Below are positions 51,028 through 61,228 of a stretch of DNA of 64,000 nucleotides, piece by piece. The notes beneath the pieces are model-generated. The model saw only the letters and a program-made list of their open reading frames with translations. It did no database searches and was not told where the DNA came from. Source of the stretch: JACVRW01 sp963812915 (GTDB lineage Bacteria; Actinomycetota; Thermoleophilia; Solirubrobacterales; Thermoleophilaceae); contig CAWEXB010000009.1 in assembly GCA_963812915.1 (NCBI GenBank), positions 186,001 to 250,000 of the forward strand, given 5' to 3'. Position 1 is the first letter of the stretch. The number at the start of each line of letters is the position of its first letter. The position numbers and the translations under genes were made by a program.

Positions 51028-52282
51028 TCCGCTGCAGGTGCCCTACCGGGAGCGGGAGCGCTCCGTGACGATGGAGCCGGTCTCGGGGACGACCGCCGTC
51101 CCGGAGGGCGAGCAGCACGACGAGCTCTTCACGATCAACATCGGCCCCCACCATCCGGCCACGCACGGCGTGCTGCGCCTGTTGACCACGCTCGAGGGCG
51201 AGATCGTGCGCGACGTCAAGCCGATCATCGGCTACGTCCACACCGGCATCGAGAAGAGCTGCGAGGACCAGCAGTACTGGAAGGCCATCACGTTCGTGGA
51301 GCGGATGGACTACCTCGCCTACTACTACAACGCGATGGCGTTCTGCATGGCGGTCGAGCGGCTGCTCGAGGAGGAGGTCCCGCCGCGCGCCCAGTACCTC
51401 CGTGTGCTCCACCTCGAGCTGAACCGAATCGCCTCGCATCTGTTCTGGATCGCGACCGCGGCCCTCGACATCGGGGCGGTCACGATGCTCTGGTGGGGCT
51501 GCCGCGACCGCGACCTCGTGCTCGACCTGTTCGAGATGTCGAGCGGCCAGCGCATCCACACGCGCTACTTCCAGGTGGGCGGCGTGATCGAGGACATCCC
51601 GCCCGGCTTCGAGGAGAAGACGCGCGAGTTCCTGAAGGTGATGCCGAAGCGCCTCGACCAGTACCTCTCGCTGCTCGACCGCAACGAAATCTGGCTCAAT
51701 CGCACCAAGGGCACCGGCGTCGTGCCGCTCGAGCGTCTGCTGGCGCTCGGCGTGACCGGCCCGCTCCTGCGCGCCGCCGGGCATCCCTGGGACCTCCGCA
51801 AGGCGACGCCCTACTCGTCCTATGACCAGTTCGACTTCAACGTCCCGGTGGGCACGGTGGGCGACAACTACGACCGGTTCCGCGTGCGCATCGAGGAGAT
51901 GCGCCAGTCGCTCGCGATCGTGGAGCAGGCCCTCGACGGGCTCCCCGAGGGCCCGTACATCACCCGGAACCGCAAGGTTGCCCTGCCGCCGCGGCACGAG
52001 CTGGCGACGTCGATGGAGGCGCTGATCCACCACTTCAAGCTGGTGACCGAGGGCTTCCGGGTTCCACCCGGAGAGACATACGCCGCGGTCGAATCGCCTC
52101 GCGGCGAGCTCGGCTGCTTCGTCCTGGCCGACGGCTCCGCGAAGCCCGCGCGGGTGCACGTGCGCGACCCGAGCTTCGTGAACCTGCAGGCGCTGCCCGA
52201 CATGTCCAGGGGCGGGCTGATCGCCGACTTCATCGCCTCCGTCGCGATGCTCGACCCGATCCTGGGGGGAGTGGACCGCTGA
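51020..52282 (+). CDS. nuoD: NADH-quinone oxidoreductase subunit D
   Basis: 49-kDa-type subunit of 420 aa lining the quinone cavity. NIGPHHPATHGVLRLLTTLE carries the quinone-site His pair; further markers are GYVHTGIEKSCEDQQYWKAI, RYFQVGGVIEDIPPGF and the C-terminal MLDPILGGVDR. The first 35 residues are a variable leader. It overlaps nuoC by 8 bases. Confidence 0.95.
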   Translation: MTDPLQVPYRERERSVTMEPVSGTTAVPEGEQHDELFTINIGPHHPATHGVLRLLTTLEGEIVRDVKPIIGYVHTGIEKSCEDQQYWKAITFVERMDYLAYYYNAMAFCMAVERLLEEEVPPRAQYLRVLHLELNRIASHLFWIATAALDIGAVTMLWWGCRDRDLVLDLFEMSSGQRIHTRYFQVGGVIEDIPPGFEEKTREFLKVMPKRLDQYLSLLDRNEIWLNRTKGTGVVPLERLLALGVTGPLLRAAGHPWDLRKATPYSSYDQFDFNVPVGTVGDNYDRFRVRIEEMRQSLAIVEQALDGLPEGPYITRNRKVALPPRHELATSMEALIHHFKLVTEGFRVPPGETYAAVESPRGELGCFVLADGSAKPARVHVRDPSFVNLQALPDMSRGGLIADFIASVAMLDPILGGVDR

Positions 52283-52305
52283 GCGTCGAGCGGAGCGACG
52301 AGGGC

Positions 52306-53028
52306 GTGCTGCGGGCGGTGCCGCTGCCGCCCGGCTGGGACGAGGCCGTGCGCCTCGACGAGGACCCCGCCACCATTCCGGATCCCGCCGAGGTCGAGGT
52401 GCCCCACGAACTGCGCGCCGAGATCGAGGCGTACATGGCGAAGTACACGGACCGCCACTCGGCGACCCTGCCGGCCCTCGCAGCGGCCCAGCGCCACCAT
52501 GGCTGGTGCTCGCCGGAGGCGATCCGACAGATCGCGGCCGTGATGCAGGTCACCCCGGCCTACCTGTCGAGCGTGGCCACCTTCTACGACATGCTGCGCA
52601 CGCGGCCGACGGGCAGCCGCTACGTGTACGTCTGCACCGGGGTCGCCTGTCATCCGCGTAACGCGAAGGCGGTCTACGACGCGATCGCCTCCGAGGCGAC
52701 GGCCCAGGGCCTCGCGGACGTCGAGATCAGGGAGTTCGAGTGCCTCGGCGCATGCGACATGGCGCCGATGGCGTCCGTCGACGGACGCTACGTCGGCCCC
52801 CTCGACGAGTCCGATGCGACCGAGCTCGTCGGCGCCGTGAAGGAAGGCCGCGAGGTGCTGCCGGGCCGCGGCCTGCCTGACCCCGGCTACCAGGTGCCGC
52901 CGAGCCCGCATCAGCCGCCCGGCCCGCCCGAGGAGCCCGACGTTCACCCCGCCGGCGGGACGTGGAAGGAGGCCGAGCTCCTCGACGTGCCGCCGGTCGC
53001 GGACGGCGGCGGAGGGCGCGGCTCGTGA
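52306..53028 (+). CDS. nuoE: NADH-quinone oxidoreductase subunit E
   Basis: 24-kDa-type subunit of 240 aa with a thioredoxin-like [2Fe-2S] domain; cluster cysteines are in YVCTGVACHPRN and FECLGACDMAP. A Pro/Gly-rich C-terminal tail of about 50 residues (PPSPHQPPGPPEEPDVHPAG) makes it longer than most NuoE proteins. GTG 52306 is the first standard start after nuoD; a CTG at 52279 overlapping the nuoD stop is an alternative. Confidence 0.93.
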   Translation: MLRAVPLPPGWDEAVRLDEDPATIPDPAEVEVPHELRAEIEAYMAKYTDRHSATLPALAAAQRHHGWCSPEAIRQIAAVMQVTPAYLSSVATFYDMLRTRPTGSRYVYVCTGVACHPRNAKAVYDAIASEATAQGLADVEIREFECLGACDMAPMASVDGRYVGPLDESDATELVGAVKEGREVLPGRGLPDPGYQVPPSPHQPPGPPEEPDVHPAGGTWKEAELLDVPPVADGGGGRGS

Positions 53029-54353
53029 GCGAGACGCGCGTCCTGCTCGAGCACATCGACGAGCCCGACCTCCACACGATCGGCGTATACGAGCGCCTCG
53101 GCGGCTACCGCCCTCTCCGCAAGGCGCTGTTCGAGATGCGCCCCGAGGAGGTGCTCCAGGAGCTCGAGGAGTCCGGCCTTCGCGGCCGCGGCGGGGCGGG
53201 GTTCTCGATGGGGAAGAAGGCCAGCTTCATTCCCAGGGGGACGATGGACAAGTTCCTCTGCTGCAACGCCGACGAGTCCGAGCCCGGTGCCTTCAAGGAC
53301 CGCCTCTTGATACAGAAGAACCCGCACCAGCTGATCGAGGGCTGCGTCATCGGATCGATCGCCGCCGGCGCCAACAAGGGCTTCATCTTCATCCGTGGCG
53401 AGTACGCGTTCCAAGCGGACATCCTCGACGCGGCTCTCATCGAGGCCTACGGGCGCGGCTACGTCGGCGAGCGCATCCTGGGCTCCGAGCACTCCTTCGA
53501 CCTCGTCGTGCACCGCGGCCAGGGGGCGTACATCTGCGGCGAGGAGACGGGGCTCCTGGACGCTCTCGAGGGCAAGCGCGGCAACCCGCGGCTGAAGCCG
53601 CCCTTCCCAGCCAACCAGGGCCTCTACCAAGGCCCGACGCTGATCAACAACGTCGAGACGCTCTGCAACGCGCCGCTCATCATCGACAAGGGCGCCGACT
53701 GGTACCGCGGCCTCGGGAAGGGCAACTCGACCGGAACCAAGATCGTGTCGGTGTCGGGAAACGTCCAAAGGCCGGGGAACTTCGAGGTCGAGCTGGGGAT
53801 TACCGTGCGCGAGGTCATCTACGGGCTCGCCGGCGGCCCGCCCGAGGGACGCGAGATCAAGTGCTTCTTCCCCGGCGGCTCATCCGCCCCGGTCCTCACG
53901 CGGGAGCACCTCGACGTGCCCCTTACCTACGAGGCGATGGCCGAGGCCGGATCCATGCTGGGCACCGCCTCGATCATCGTCGTGGACGACTCGCAGCCGC
54001 TCGTGCCGCTTGCGCTGCGCCTCGCCGAGTTCTACCGCCACGAGTCGTGCGGCAAGTGCGTGCCCTGCCGCGAGGGCACGAACTGGACGGTGAAGATGCT
54101 CGAGCGGATCGACGAGGGCGAGGGCACCCCGATGGACCTGGACATCATGGCCGAGGTCCAGGGGAACATCATCGGCAACTGCCTCTGCGTGCTGGGCGAC
54201 TCGATGGCGATGCCGATCGGGTCGATGCTCGTGCACTTCCGCGAGGAGTTCGAGCAGCACATGGAGGCGGCGCGCAGGCGGCGGGACCTCGAGGAGATGA
54301 CCGCCTTCGGCGCGGGGGAGCTCGCCGCGGTCGAGGGGGCGGGGCTCGGCTGA
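53025..54353 (+). CDS. nuoF: NADH-quinone oxidoreductase subunit F
   Basis: 51-kDa-type subunit of 442 aa that binds NADH and FMN. GLRGRGGAGFSMGKKASFIP and CNADESEPGAFKDRLLI form the flavin site, GAYICGEETGLLDALEGKRG binds the nucleotide and SCGKCVPCREGTNWTVKML, with a later Cys in GNCLCVLGD, binds cluster N3. GTG at 53025 overlaps nuoE by four bases. Confidence 0.96.
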   Translation: MSETRVLLEHIDEPDLHTIGVYERLGGYRPLRKALFEMRPEEVLQELEESGLRGRGGAGFSMGKKASFIPRGTMDKFLCCNADESEPGAFKDRLLIQKNPHQLIEGCVIGSIAAGANKGFIFIRGEYAFQADILDAALIEAYGRGYVGERILGSEHSFDLVVHRGQGAYICGEETGLLDALEGKRGNPRLKPPFPANQGLYQGPTLINNVETLCNAPLIIDKGADWYRGLGKGNSTGTKIVSVSGNVQRPGNFEVELGITVREVIYGLAGGPPEGREIKCFFPGGSSAPVLTREHLDVPLTYEAMAEAGSMLGTASIIVVDDSQPLVPLALRLAEFYRHESCGKCVPCREGTNWTVKMLERIDEGEGTPMDLDIMAEVQGNIIGNCLCVLGDSMAMPIGSMLVHFREEFEQHMEAARRRRDLEEMTAFGAGELAAVEGAGLG

Positions 54354-56817
54354 TGGCCCGCCCCGAGCAAAAGTGGATCACCTTCGAGATCGACGGGCGC
54401 GAGGTGCGTGCGCCCGAGGGGACGATGCTGGTCGACGCCGCCAAGTACGGCGACGTCGAGATCCCCTACTTCTGCTACGAGCCGAAGCTCGGCCAGCCCG
54501 TCGGCGCCTGCCGCATGTGCCTGGTCGAGATCGAGGGGATCCCCAAGCTCCAGACCTCGTGCTCGACGGCCGTGCGCGACGGCATGGTCGTCGTCACGAC
54601 CTCGGACCGGGTGAAGCACGCCCAGAACGCGATCGTCGAGTTCCTGCTCGTCAACCACCCGCTCGATTGCCCGGTCTGCGACAAGGGCGGCGAGTGCCCG
54701 CTCCAGGACATCTCGTTTGGCTGGGGCGCCGGGCGCTCCCGCTTCATCGAGCCGAAGCGCCACTTCAAGAAGCCGGTCGAGCTCTCGCCGCTGGTGGCGA
54801 TCGACCGGGAGCGGTGCATCCTCTGCTACCGCTGCGTGCGCTTCTCCCAGGAGGTGGCCGAGGACTACCAGCTGGTCTTCCTCGAGCGCGCCGACCACAC
54901 GTTCGTGGGAACGCACGACGGCCGGCCCTACGTCGCGCCCTTCAGCGGCAACATCATCGAGCTCTGTCCCGTCGGCGCGCTGACCTCCACCGCCTACCGC
55001 TTCCGGGCGCGGCCGTGGGACATCGAGGACTCGGGCACGATCTGCACGCTCTGCCCGTCGCAGTGCAACGTAACGCTCACGATCCGCGACGACGCCAAGG
55101 TCGTGCGCGTGCTCGCGCGCGACAACAAGGAGGTCGACGACGGCTGGCTCTGCGACAAGGGCCGCTTCGCGTATCAGGCTTTCAGCTCGGGCGAGCGCAT
55201 AACCGCGCCGATGGTGCGCGACGGCGGCTCCCTCCGCGAGGTCTCGTGGGAGCGAGCGCTGTCCGAGGCGGCGGCGGCACTGACGCGATCGGGTGAGCGC
55301 ACCGCGGCGGTGGTCGGCGGCCGTGCGACGAACGAGGAGGGCTTTCTCGTTCAGCGCCTGCTCCGGGAGGGGCTCGGATCGCCGCACTCTGGGCGCCGGG
55401 CCCCGGCCGGCGCGGGCGCGGGCTCTCGCACGAACGGACCTGGCGGCAAAGGTCTCCGACATCGACCACGCGGGCGCGATTCTCGTGGTCGACGTGGAGC
55501 CGGTCGAGGAGGCGCCGATCATCGACCTGCGCATCCGGAAGGCCGTTCGCCGGAACCGCGCGAAGCTCGTGGTCGCCTCGAGCCGACCCTCGACGCTCGA
55601 CCCGAACGCGCGCGCCGCGCTCCGCTTCGCGCCGGGCTGCACCGAAGCGGCGCTGGCCGCCCTCGCGGCTGCGCTGGGTTCGCCGCGCACGAGCGGACTC
55701 GCCGTTGACGACCTCGCCCGGAGGGCGGACGCCACGCGCGGGTTCATCCCCGGGCAGCGGCGCGCCGCGACGAACGGCGGCCCCGATGACGACGCCGCCG
55801 GCGCGGTGCGCGCCGCCGCCGACGTGCTCCGCGACTCTGGCGACGTGGTCATCGTCTGGGGCGAGGGGGCGGCCGCGGGCGGCCGCGGCCGGCAAACGGC
55901 CGACGCGCTGCTGGCGCTCGCCGGCGTGCTCGGTATGGCCGAGCGCCCCGAGTCCGGACTGATCGGGATCCCCGCGGGCACCAACGGACGCGGCCTGCGT
56001 GAGGTCGGCTGCGCTCCGGACCTCGGCCCCGGGCTGAGCGACGCCGCCGTCCCGGGCGACGCCGCCGGCGCGGGCGGCGCGCTCCTCCTGGTGGAGACGG
56101 AGATCCCCGAGGACGCCATGGCGCGCGCCCCGGCGGTGATCGCCTTCGCCGGTTTCACGAGCGAGGCGCTCGACCAGCACGCGGACGTGGTCTTCCCGGC
56201 CGAGACCTACGCGGAGAAGGAGGGCACGATCACCCACCCCGACGGGCGCATCCAGCGGGTACGCCAGGCGCTCGGACACGCGGGCGAGGTGCGTCCCGGC
56301 TGGCAGGTGCTCGCGGACCTGTGCGAGCGGGTCGGCGCCGCCATCGGCGCGCGTACCGCGCCGATGGTCACCGCGCTGGTGGCCGAGGCCGTGCCCTTCT
56401 ACGCCGATCTCACTCTCGACGAGATCGGCGGCCTCGGCGTGCGCTGGCAGGAGCGGGCCGCGGCGTCGGCGCTGCCGGAGGAGCCGCTCTCCGACGAGCC
56501 GCTCGAGGAACCGCCCGCCGCCCCCCGCGGCCTACGGCTCGCCGCGGTGCCGACGCTCTGGACCGGCAGCGAGATCGAGCAGTCGCCCTCGCTCCGATTC
56601 CTCTCCCTCCCTCCGCGGGTCGAGCTGTCGGTGGAGGATGCGCGCCAGCTCCGGGTCGAGAGCGGCCGCGAGGTGTCGCTCGCGGTGAATGGCGATCGTG
56701 TGACCGCGATGGCGGTCGTGCGCAGCGGGGTGCCCACGGGGAGCGCCTTCCTGACGGGGGCGAGGCTGCCGGAGTGGAGCGGTCGATGTGACCGCCGGCG
56801 GGGCGGGGCCGCCGTGA
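54353..56817 (+). CDS. nuoG: NADH-quinone oxidoreductase subunit G (two frame shifts)
   Basis: 75-kDa-type subunit, about 820 aa when corrected. The N-terminal ferredoxin domain has FCYEPKLGQPVGACRMCLVE, then NHPLDCPVCDKGGECPLQD and the cluster block RCILCYRCVRF; a molybdopterin-oxidoreductase-like region follows from TICTLCPSQCNV. The frame breaks near 55392 and again near 56781; deleting one base at each restores LGAGPRPARARALARTDLAA and the ending VDVTAGGAGPP. The 2465 bases are two over a multiple of three. Without the second correction nuoG would run into nuoH. Confidence 0.93.
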
Positions 56818-57797
56818 TCGAGAGCACGCTCGTCCTGATCGCCAAGTCGATCGTGATCTTCGCCTTCGTGCTCGTGCTCGTCCCCATCATCCTGTGGCTC
56901 GAGCGAAAGGTGCTGGGTCGCTTCCAGTCCCGCCTCGGTCCGAACCGCGTGGGCCCGTACGGCCTGCTCCAGCCCGCGGCCGACGTGCTCAAGCTGCTCT
57001 CGAAGGAGCGCGCCACGCCCGGCACGGCCGTGCCGTGGATGTTCGCCATCGCACCGGTGATCTCGATCGTGACGGCGGTCGCCACCCTCGCGATCATTCC
57101 GTTCGGGCCTCGGGACGCGTGGGGCGGCGACATCGGCCTCTACGGGATCGACGTGCCGATCGGGCTGCTCTACTTCTTCGCCTTCGGCTCGCTCGGCTTC
57201 TACGGCCTGGTGCTCGGCGGCTGGGCGAGCGGCTCCAAGTACTCGTTCCTCGGCGCGATGCGCTCGGCCGCACAGCTGATCTCGTACGAGGTGGCGCTCG
57301 GACTGTCGCTGCTCGGCGTGGTGATGACCGCGGGCTCGCTGTCGGTCGTCGACATCGTCGAGGGGCAGGGCGACATGTGGTACGTCGTGCCGCAGTTCGT
57401 CGGCTTTCTGATCTTCATGGTGGCGGGCTTCGCCGAGACCTCGCGCGCGCCCTTCGACCTGCCGGAGTCCGACTCGGAGCTCGTGCAGGGGTTCAACACG
57501 GAGTACGGCGGGATGCGCTTCGGCTCGTTCTTCATGGCCGAGTACATCGAGATGGTGGTGATATCCGGCATCGCCGCGGCCTGCTTCCTCGGCGGGTGGC
57601 ACGGCCCCGGGCCGGAGGCGCTCGGGCCGCTCTGGATGCTCATCAAGCTGATGGCCGGGATCTTCCTCTTCATCTGGGTCCGGGCCTCGGTGCCGCGGCT
57701 GCGGTACGACCAGCTCATGTCCTTCGGCTGGAAGGTCCTGCTCCCCGTGGCCACCCTCAACGTGCTCGCGACCGCGGTCGTGCTGGTGGCGACATGA
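56814..57797 (+). CDS. nuoH: NADH-quinone oxidoreductase subunit H
   Basis: Membrane subunit of 327 aa with eight helices joining the quinone site to the proton channel. Conserved blocks are LWLERKVLGRFQSRLGPNRV, GPYGLLQPAADVLKLLSKE, AETSRAPFDLPESDSELVQG and YGGMRFGSFFMAEYIEM. GTG at 56814 overlaps the corrected nuoG stop (GTGA). The long open frame that joins nuoG and nuoH is an artefact of the extra base upstream. Confidence 0.95.
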   Translation: MIESTLVLIAKSIVIFAFVLVLVPIILWLERKVLGRFQSRLGPNRVGPYGLLQPAADVLKLLSKERATPGTAVPWMFAIAPVISIVTAVATLAIIPFGPRDAWGGDIGLYGIDVPIGLLYFFAFGSLGFYGLVLGGWASGSKYSFLGAMRSAAQLISYEVALGLSLLGVVMTAGSLSVVDIVEGQGDMWYVVPQFVGFLIFMVAGFAETSRAPFDLPESDSELVQGFNTEYGGMRFGSFFMAEYIEMVVISGIAAACFLGGWHGPGPEALGPLWMLIKLMAGIFLFIWVRASVPRLRYDQLMSFGWKVLLPVATLNVLATAVVLVAT

Positions 57798-58322
57798 GCG
57801 ATTGGCGCGAAGCCGCCGCCCCGGTCCCGCGCGGCCCCGAGCCCGGCGGGCCCGGCGCCGTGTACCGCGTCTTCGGCGAGACGCTGCGCGGCCTCCGCAC
57901 CACCCTGGGCCGGGTCGTCGAGGGCACCGGTGACCGTCGAATATCCCGAGCAGAAGACGCCCGTCTACCCGCGCTTCCGCGGCCGGCACAAGCTGCACAG
58001 CTTCGAAAACGGGCTCGAGAAGTGCGTGGGCTGCTCGCTTTGCGCCGCCGCCTGTCCGGCCGAGTGCATTCGTGTCGTGGCCGCGGAGAACACGCCCGAG
58101 AACCAGGTCTCCGCCGGCGAACGCTATGCCGCGGTGTACGAGATCAACATGGCTCGCTGCATCTTCTGCGGCTACTGCGAGGTCGCCTGCCCGTTCGACG
58201 CCATCACCATGGGCAACGACTACGAGCTGGCCGACTACACCCGCGGCGACCTGATCTTCACCAAGGAGATGCTGCTGGCCGACCCGCCCGAGCACACACC
58301 GCTCCGGCGCGAGGGCGAATAG
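57794..58322 (+). CDS. nuoI: NADH-quinone oxidoreductase subunit I (one frame shift)
   Basis: Carries two [4Fe-4S] clusters, in KCVGCSLCAAACPAECIRVV and RCIFCGYCEVACPFDAITMG. About 175 aa when corrected. The ATG at 57794 overlaps the nuoH stop; the N-terminal VFGETLRGLRTTLGRVVEGT is in one frame and VTVEYPEQKTPVYPRFRGRH in the next. Removing one G at 57929 joins them (529 bases, one over a multiple of three). Confidence 0.93.
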
Positions 58323-58325
58323 GCC

Positions 58326-58902
58326 ATGTGGTTCGAGCAGGTGCTCTTCTTCATCGCGGCGGCGGGCGCGCTCGCGCGGCGCGCTGGGAGTCGTGCTCCT
58401 GCGCAACCCCTTCTACTCCGTGCTCGCCCTCGTGGTGCACCTGGTGACGCTCGCGGTGCTCTTCCTGCTGTTGCAGGCCGCGTTCCTGGCCGCTGCCCAG
58501 GTCGTGGTCTACGCGGGCGCGGTGATGGTCCTCTACATCTTCGTGGTCGCCTACATCGGTGGCCAGGACGAGGCGCTGCGGCCCGACGACAGCCTCATCA
58601 CCTCGTTCGGCCCGCTGTTCGCCGCCGCCATCGGGGTCGAGCTGTGCTTCGCGCTGATCGGCAGCGGGCTCGAGGCGCTCGACACGCGCGGAGCGGACGT
58701 CGGCCCCGGCTTCGGCTCGCCGGGCGAGATCGGCTCGCTGCTCCTGCGTCGCTTCCTCGTGCCGTTCGAGGCCGCCTCGTACCTGTTGCTCGTCGCCGCG
58801 GTCGGCGCCGTCGTGCTGGCGCGCCGGCGGCGGGGCCTCGAGGAGGCGCCGCCGGCCCCGCAGCGGGAGCCGGCGGAGGACACTCTGGAAGTGAGGGTCT
58901 AG
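58326..58902 (+). CDS. nuoJ: NADH-quinone oxidoreductase subunit J (one frame shift)
   Basis: Membrane subunit, about 191 aa when corrected, with five helices. MWFEQVLFFIAAAGALA starts in one frame; ALGVVLLRNPFYSVLALVVH, QVVVYAGAVMVLYIFVVAYI and the rest are in the next. One extra base near 58377-58385 explains the break (577 bases, one over a multiple of three). The AEVVYVGAIMVLF-like segment is the pi-bulge helix of the family. Confidence 0.93.
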
Positions 58903-58922
58903 GTGGACGGAGGAGGGCGCTA

Positions 58923-59222
58923 GTGGACGTCATCTGGTTCCTCGTCCTCTCCGCATTCATCTTCTGCATCGGCGCCGCCGGCGTGATCGTCCGGCGCGAT
59001 CCGCTGGTGATCCTGCTTTGTCTCGAGCTGATGCTGAACGCGGGCAACCTCGCCCTGATCGCCTTCGCGCGCATGCACGGCGGCCAGGCCGGTCAGGTGT
59101 TCGCCCTGATCGTGATGGTGATCGCCGCCTGCGAGGTCGTGATCGGCCTCGGGATCATCGTCGCCATGTACCGCAACCGGCTGCGCATCGACGTCGATGA
59201 GATGTCGGAGCTGCGAGGGTGA
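58923..59222 (+). CDS. nuoK: NADH-quinone oxidoreductase subunit K
   Basis: Small antiporter-like membrane subunit of 99 aa with three helices: VIWFLVLSAFIFCIGAAGVI, PLVILLCLELMLNAGNLALI with its buried Glu, and FALIVMVIAACEVVIGLGII with the second. Both membrane glutamates needed for proton transfer are present. GTG at 58923 follows GGAGGAGGG. It overlaps nuoL by four bases. Confidence 0.95.
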   Translation: MDVIWFLVLSAFIFCIGAAGVIVRRDPLVILLCLELMLNAGNLALIAFARMHGGQAGQVFALIVMVIAACEVVIGLGIIVAMYRNRLRIDVDEMSELRG

Positions 59223-61228
59223 GCGCCACCGACTACGGCTGGCTGATCCTCGCCTTCCCGCTCGCCGGACTGGTCGTCATCTCGTTCGGGTGGCGCGTGC
59301 TGCCGGGACGCCTTCCGGGCTGGATCGCGAGCGCCGCCATCGGCCTCTCGTTCCTGGCCTCCATCGGCGCGCTCGTTCAGATCCAGGACCTACCGGCGGA
59401 GGAGCGCTCGCTCGTCAACTCCGTCTGGACCTACGCGGCCACGGCCGATCTCCGCGTGGACATGGCGATCCTCGTAGACCCGCTGGCGGTCTTCATGTGC
59501 CTGGTCGTGAGCGGCGTCTCGTTCCTGATCCACGTCTACTCGGTCGGCTACATGGGAGGCGACCGAGGCTCCGCCCGCTATTTCGCCTACCTCAACTACT
59601 TCGTGTTCTCGATGCTGCTGCTGGTACTGGCGGCGAACTTCGTGATCCTGATCATCGGTTGGGCGTTCGTCGGCGCGGCGTCGTACCTGTTGATCTCGTT
59701 CTGGTACCGGCGCGGCACCGCCACCTACGCGGGCATCAAGGCGTTCGTGATCAACGTGATCGGCGACGTGGGGCTCGTGATCGCGACGTTCCTGCTGCTG
59801 AACGAGACGGGGTCGGTCGACTTCCGGTCGGTCTTCGAACGCGCGCCCGAGGTGTTCCAGAGCAACGACGTCACCCTGGTCTTCGCCTGCCTCCTGATCC
59901 TCGTCGGCGCCTTCGCCAAGTCGGCCCAGCTGCCGCTCCACACCTGGCTGCCGGACGCGATGGAGGGTCCCACGCCGGTCTCGGCGCTGATTCACGCCGC
60001 GACGATGGTGACCGCGGGCGTGTATCTGATCGCCCGCACGCACCCCCTGTTCGAGCTCGCCCCGACCGCGGCCGACATCAGCGCGGTCATCGCCACCGCG
60101 ACGCTGCTGTTCGCCGCCACGGTGGCGCTCGTCGTCACGGACCTCAAGCGGATCATCGCCTACTCGACGATCTCGCAGATCGGCTACATGGTGCTCGGCG
60201 TGTCGGTGGCCGCGTACAGCGCGGGGCTCTTCCAGCTGATGACGCACGCCTTCTTCAAGGCGCTCCTGTTCATGGGCGCCGGCTCGGTGATCGGCGCCAT
60301 GGCCGGGATCCAGGACGTCGACCGCATGGGCGGCTTCCGGCGAGCGATGCCGTTCACGTTCATCACGTTCACCGCCGGCGCGCTGGCGCTCGCCGCGTTC
60401 CCGCTCACGTCGGGCTTCTTCTCGAAGGACGAGATACTGGCCTTCACCATCAATCGCGGCGGCGGCTTCTGGATGCTGGCGATCGTCGGCTACCTCGGGG
60501 CCGCGCTGACCGGCTTCTACGCCTTCCGGATGGTCTTCCGCGTCTTCTGGGGCGAGCCGGTGCCCGAGGCGCGCGAGCTCGAGGAGGGCCACCTGGCCCA
60601 CGGCGAGCCGCTGAACCCGATGACCGGCGAGGCCGAGGACACGGACGTCGGCTTCCCCGGCCCCGAGCATCACATAGCGGAGCGCTCCTGGCCGATGAAG
60701 ACGGCGATGGCCCCGCTGGCCGTGCTCGCGATCGCGGGCGGTCTCATCGGCGTACCGGGCCTGACCGACATGCTCGGGACGTTTCTCGAGCCCAGCTTCG
60801 AGGACTCGCGTTACGCCACGACTCATCCGAGCGAGGGCGCCGAATGGGTCGGGCTCGCGGCCGGCGGCCTGGTCTCGATCTTCGCCGTCTCGGTTGCGTG
60901 GATCGTCTACATCCGCCGTCGCGGGATCTCGCTCGAGCTACGCGACCGCTTCCCCGCCGTGCACCGCTTCCTCGAGCACAAGTGGTACTTCGACGAGCTC
61001 TATGACGCCGTCTTCGTCCGTCCCGCCGCCACCGCCGGCTCCTTCGGCCGGCGGGTGATCGAGACCGACTTCGTACAGGGCTTCATCGTTGGCGGCGCCA
61101 CCGGCATCGTGCGCGTCGGCACCTCCTTCGCGCGCACGATCCAGACCGGCTTCCTGCGCGGCTATGCGCTTCTGCTCCTGCTCGGCCTGGCCGCCCTCGC
61201 CCTCTACTTCCTGATCGTCAGCTCGTGA
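59219..61228 (+). CDS. nuoL: NADH-quinone oxidoreductase subunit L
   Basis: Largest antiporter-like subunit, 669 aa, with about 16 helices. Conserved blocks include FVGAASYLLISFWYRR, KSAQLPLHTWLPDAMEGPTP (Lys and His of the proton path), ALIHAATMVTAGVYLIAR and AYSTISQIGYMVLGV; GFFSKDEIL precedes the long lateral-helix region, and the C-terminal VHRFLEHKWYFDELYDAVFV follows. GTG at 59219 overlaps nuoK. Confidence 0.96.
   Translation: MSATDYGWLILAFPLAGLVVISFGWRVLPGRLPGWIASAAIGLSFLASIGALVQIQDLPAEERSLVNSVWTYAATADLRVDMAILVDPLAVFMCLVVSGVSFLIHVYSVGYMGGDRGSARYFAYLNYFVFSMLLLVLAANFVILIIGWAFVGAASYLLISFWYRRGTATYAGIKAFVINVIGDVGLVIATFLLLNETGSVDFRSVFERAPEVFQSNDVTLVFACLLILVGAFAKSAQLPLHTWLPDAMEGPTPVSALIHAATMVTAGVYLIARTHPLFELAPTAADISAVIATATLLFAATVALVVTDLKRIIAYSTISQIGYMVLGVSVAAYSAGLFQLMTHAFFKALLFMGAGSVIGAMAGIQDVDRMGGFRRAMPFTFITFTAGALALAAFPLTSGFFSKDEILAFTINRGGGFWMLAIVGYLGAALTGFYAFRMVFRVFWGEPVPEARELEEGHLAHGEPLNPMTGEAEDTDVGFPGPEHHIAERSWPMKTAMAPLAVLAIAGGLIGVPGLTDMLGTFLEPSFEDSRYATTHPSEGAEWVGLAAGGLVSIFAVSVAWIVYIRRRGISLELRDRFPAVHRFLEHKWYFDELYDAVFVRPAATAGSFGRRVIETDFVQGFIVGGATGIVRVGTSFARTIQTGFLRGYALLLLLGLAALALYFLIVSS

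Noticed and set aside
52279..52306. CTG start for nuoE overlapping the nuoD stop
   Set aside because: A standard GTG at 52306 with purine-rich sequence upstream is available and NuoE N-termini are variable, so the unusual start is not needed.
55293..57797. Single 834-residue open frame that looks like a NuoG-NuoH fusion
   Set aside because: The nuoG stop is hidden by one extra base near 56781; the corrected nuoG ends at 56817 and nuoH has its own GTG with the overlap pattern used throughout the operon.
56532..58406. Long minus-strand open frames opposite nuoG-nuoJ, and others opposite nuoL, DUF4331 and the sulfatase
   Set aside because: They are composed of Arg, Glu, Asp, His and Gly strings typical of antisense frames in high-GC genes, without any domain; the plus- or minus-strand partner is a recognised gene.
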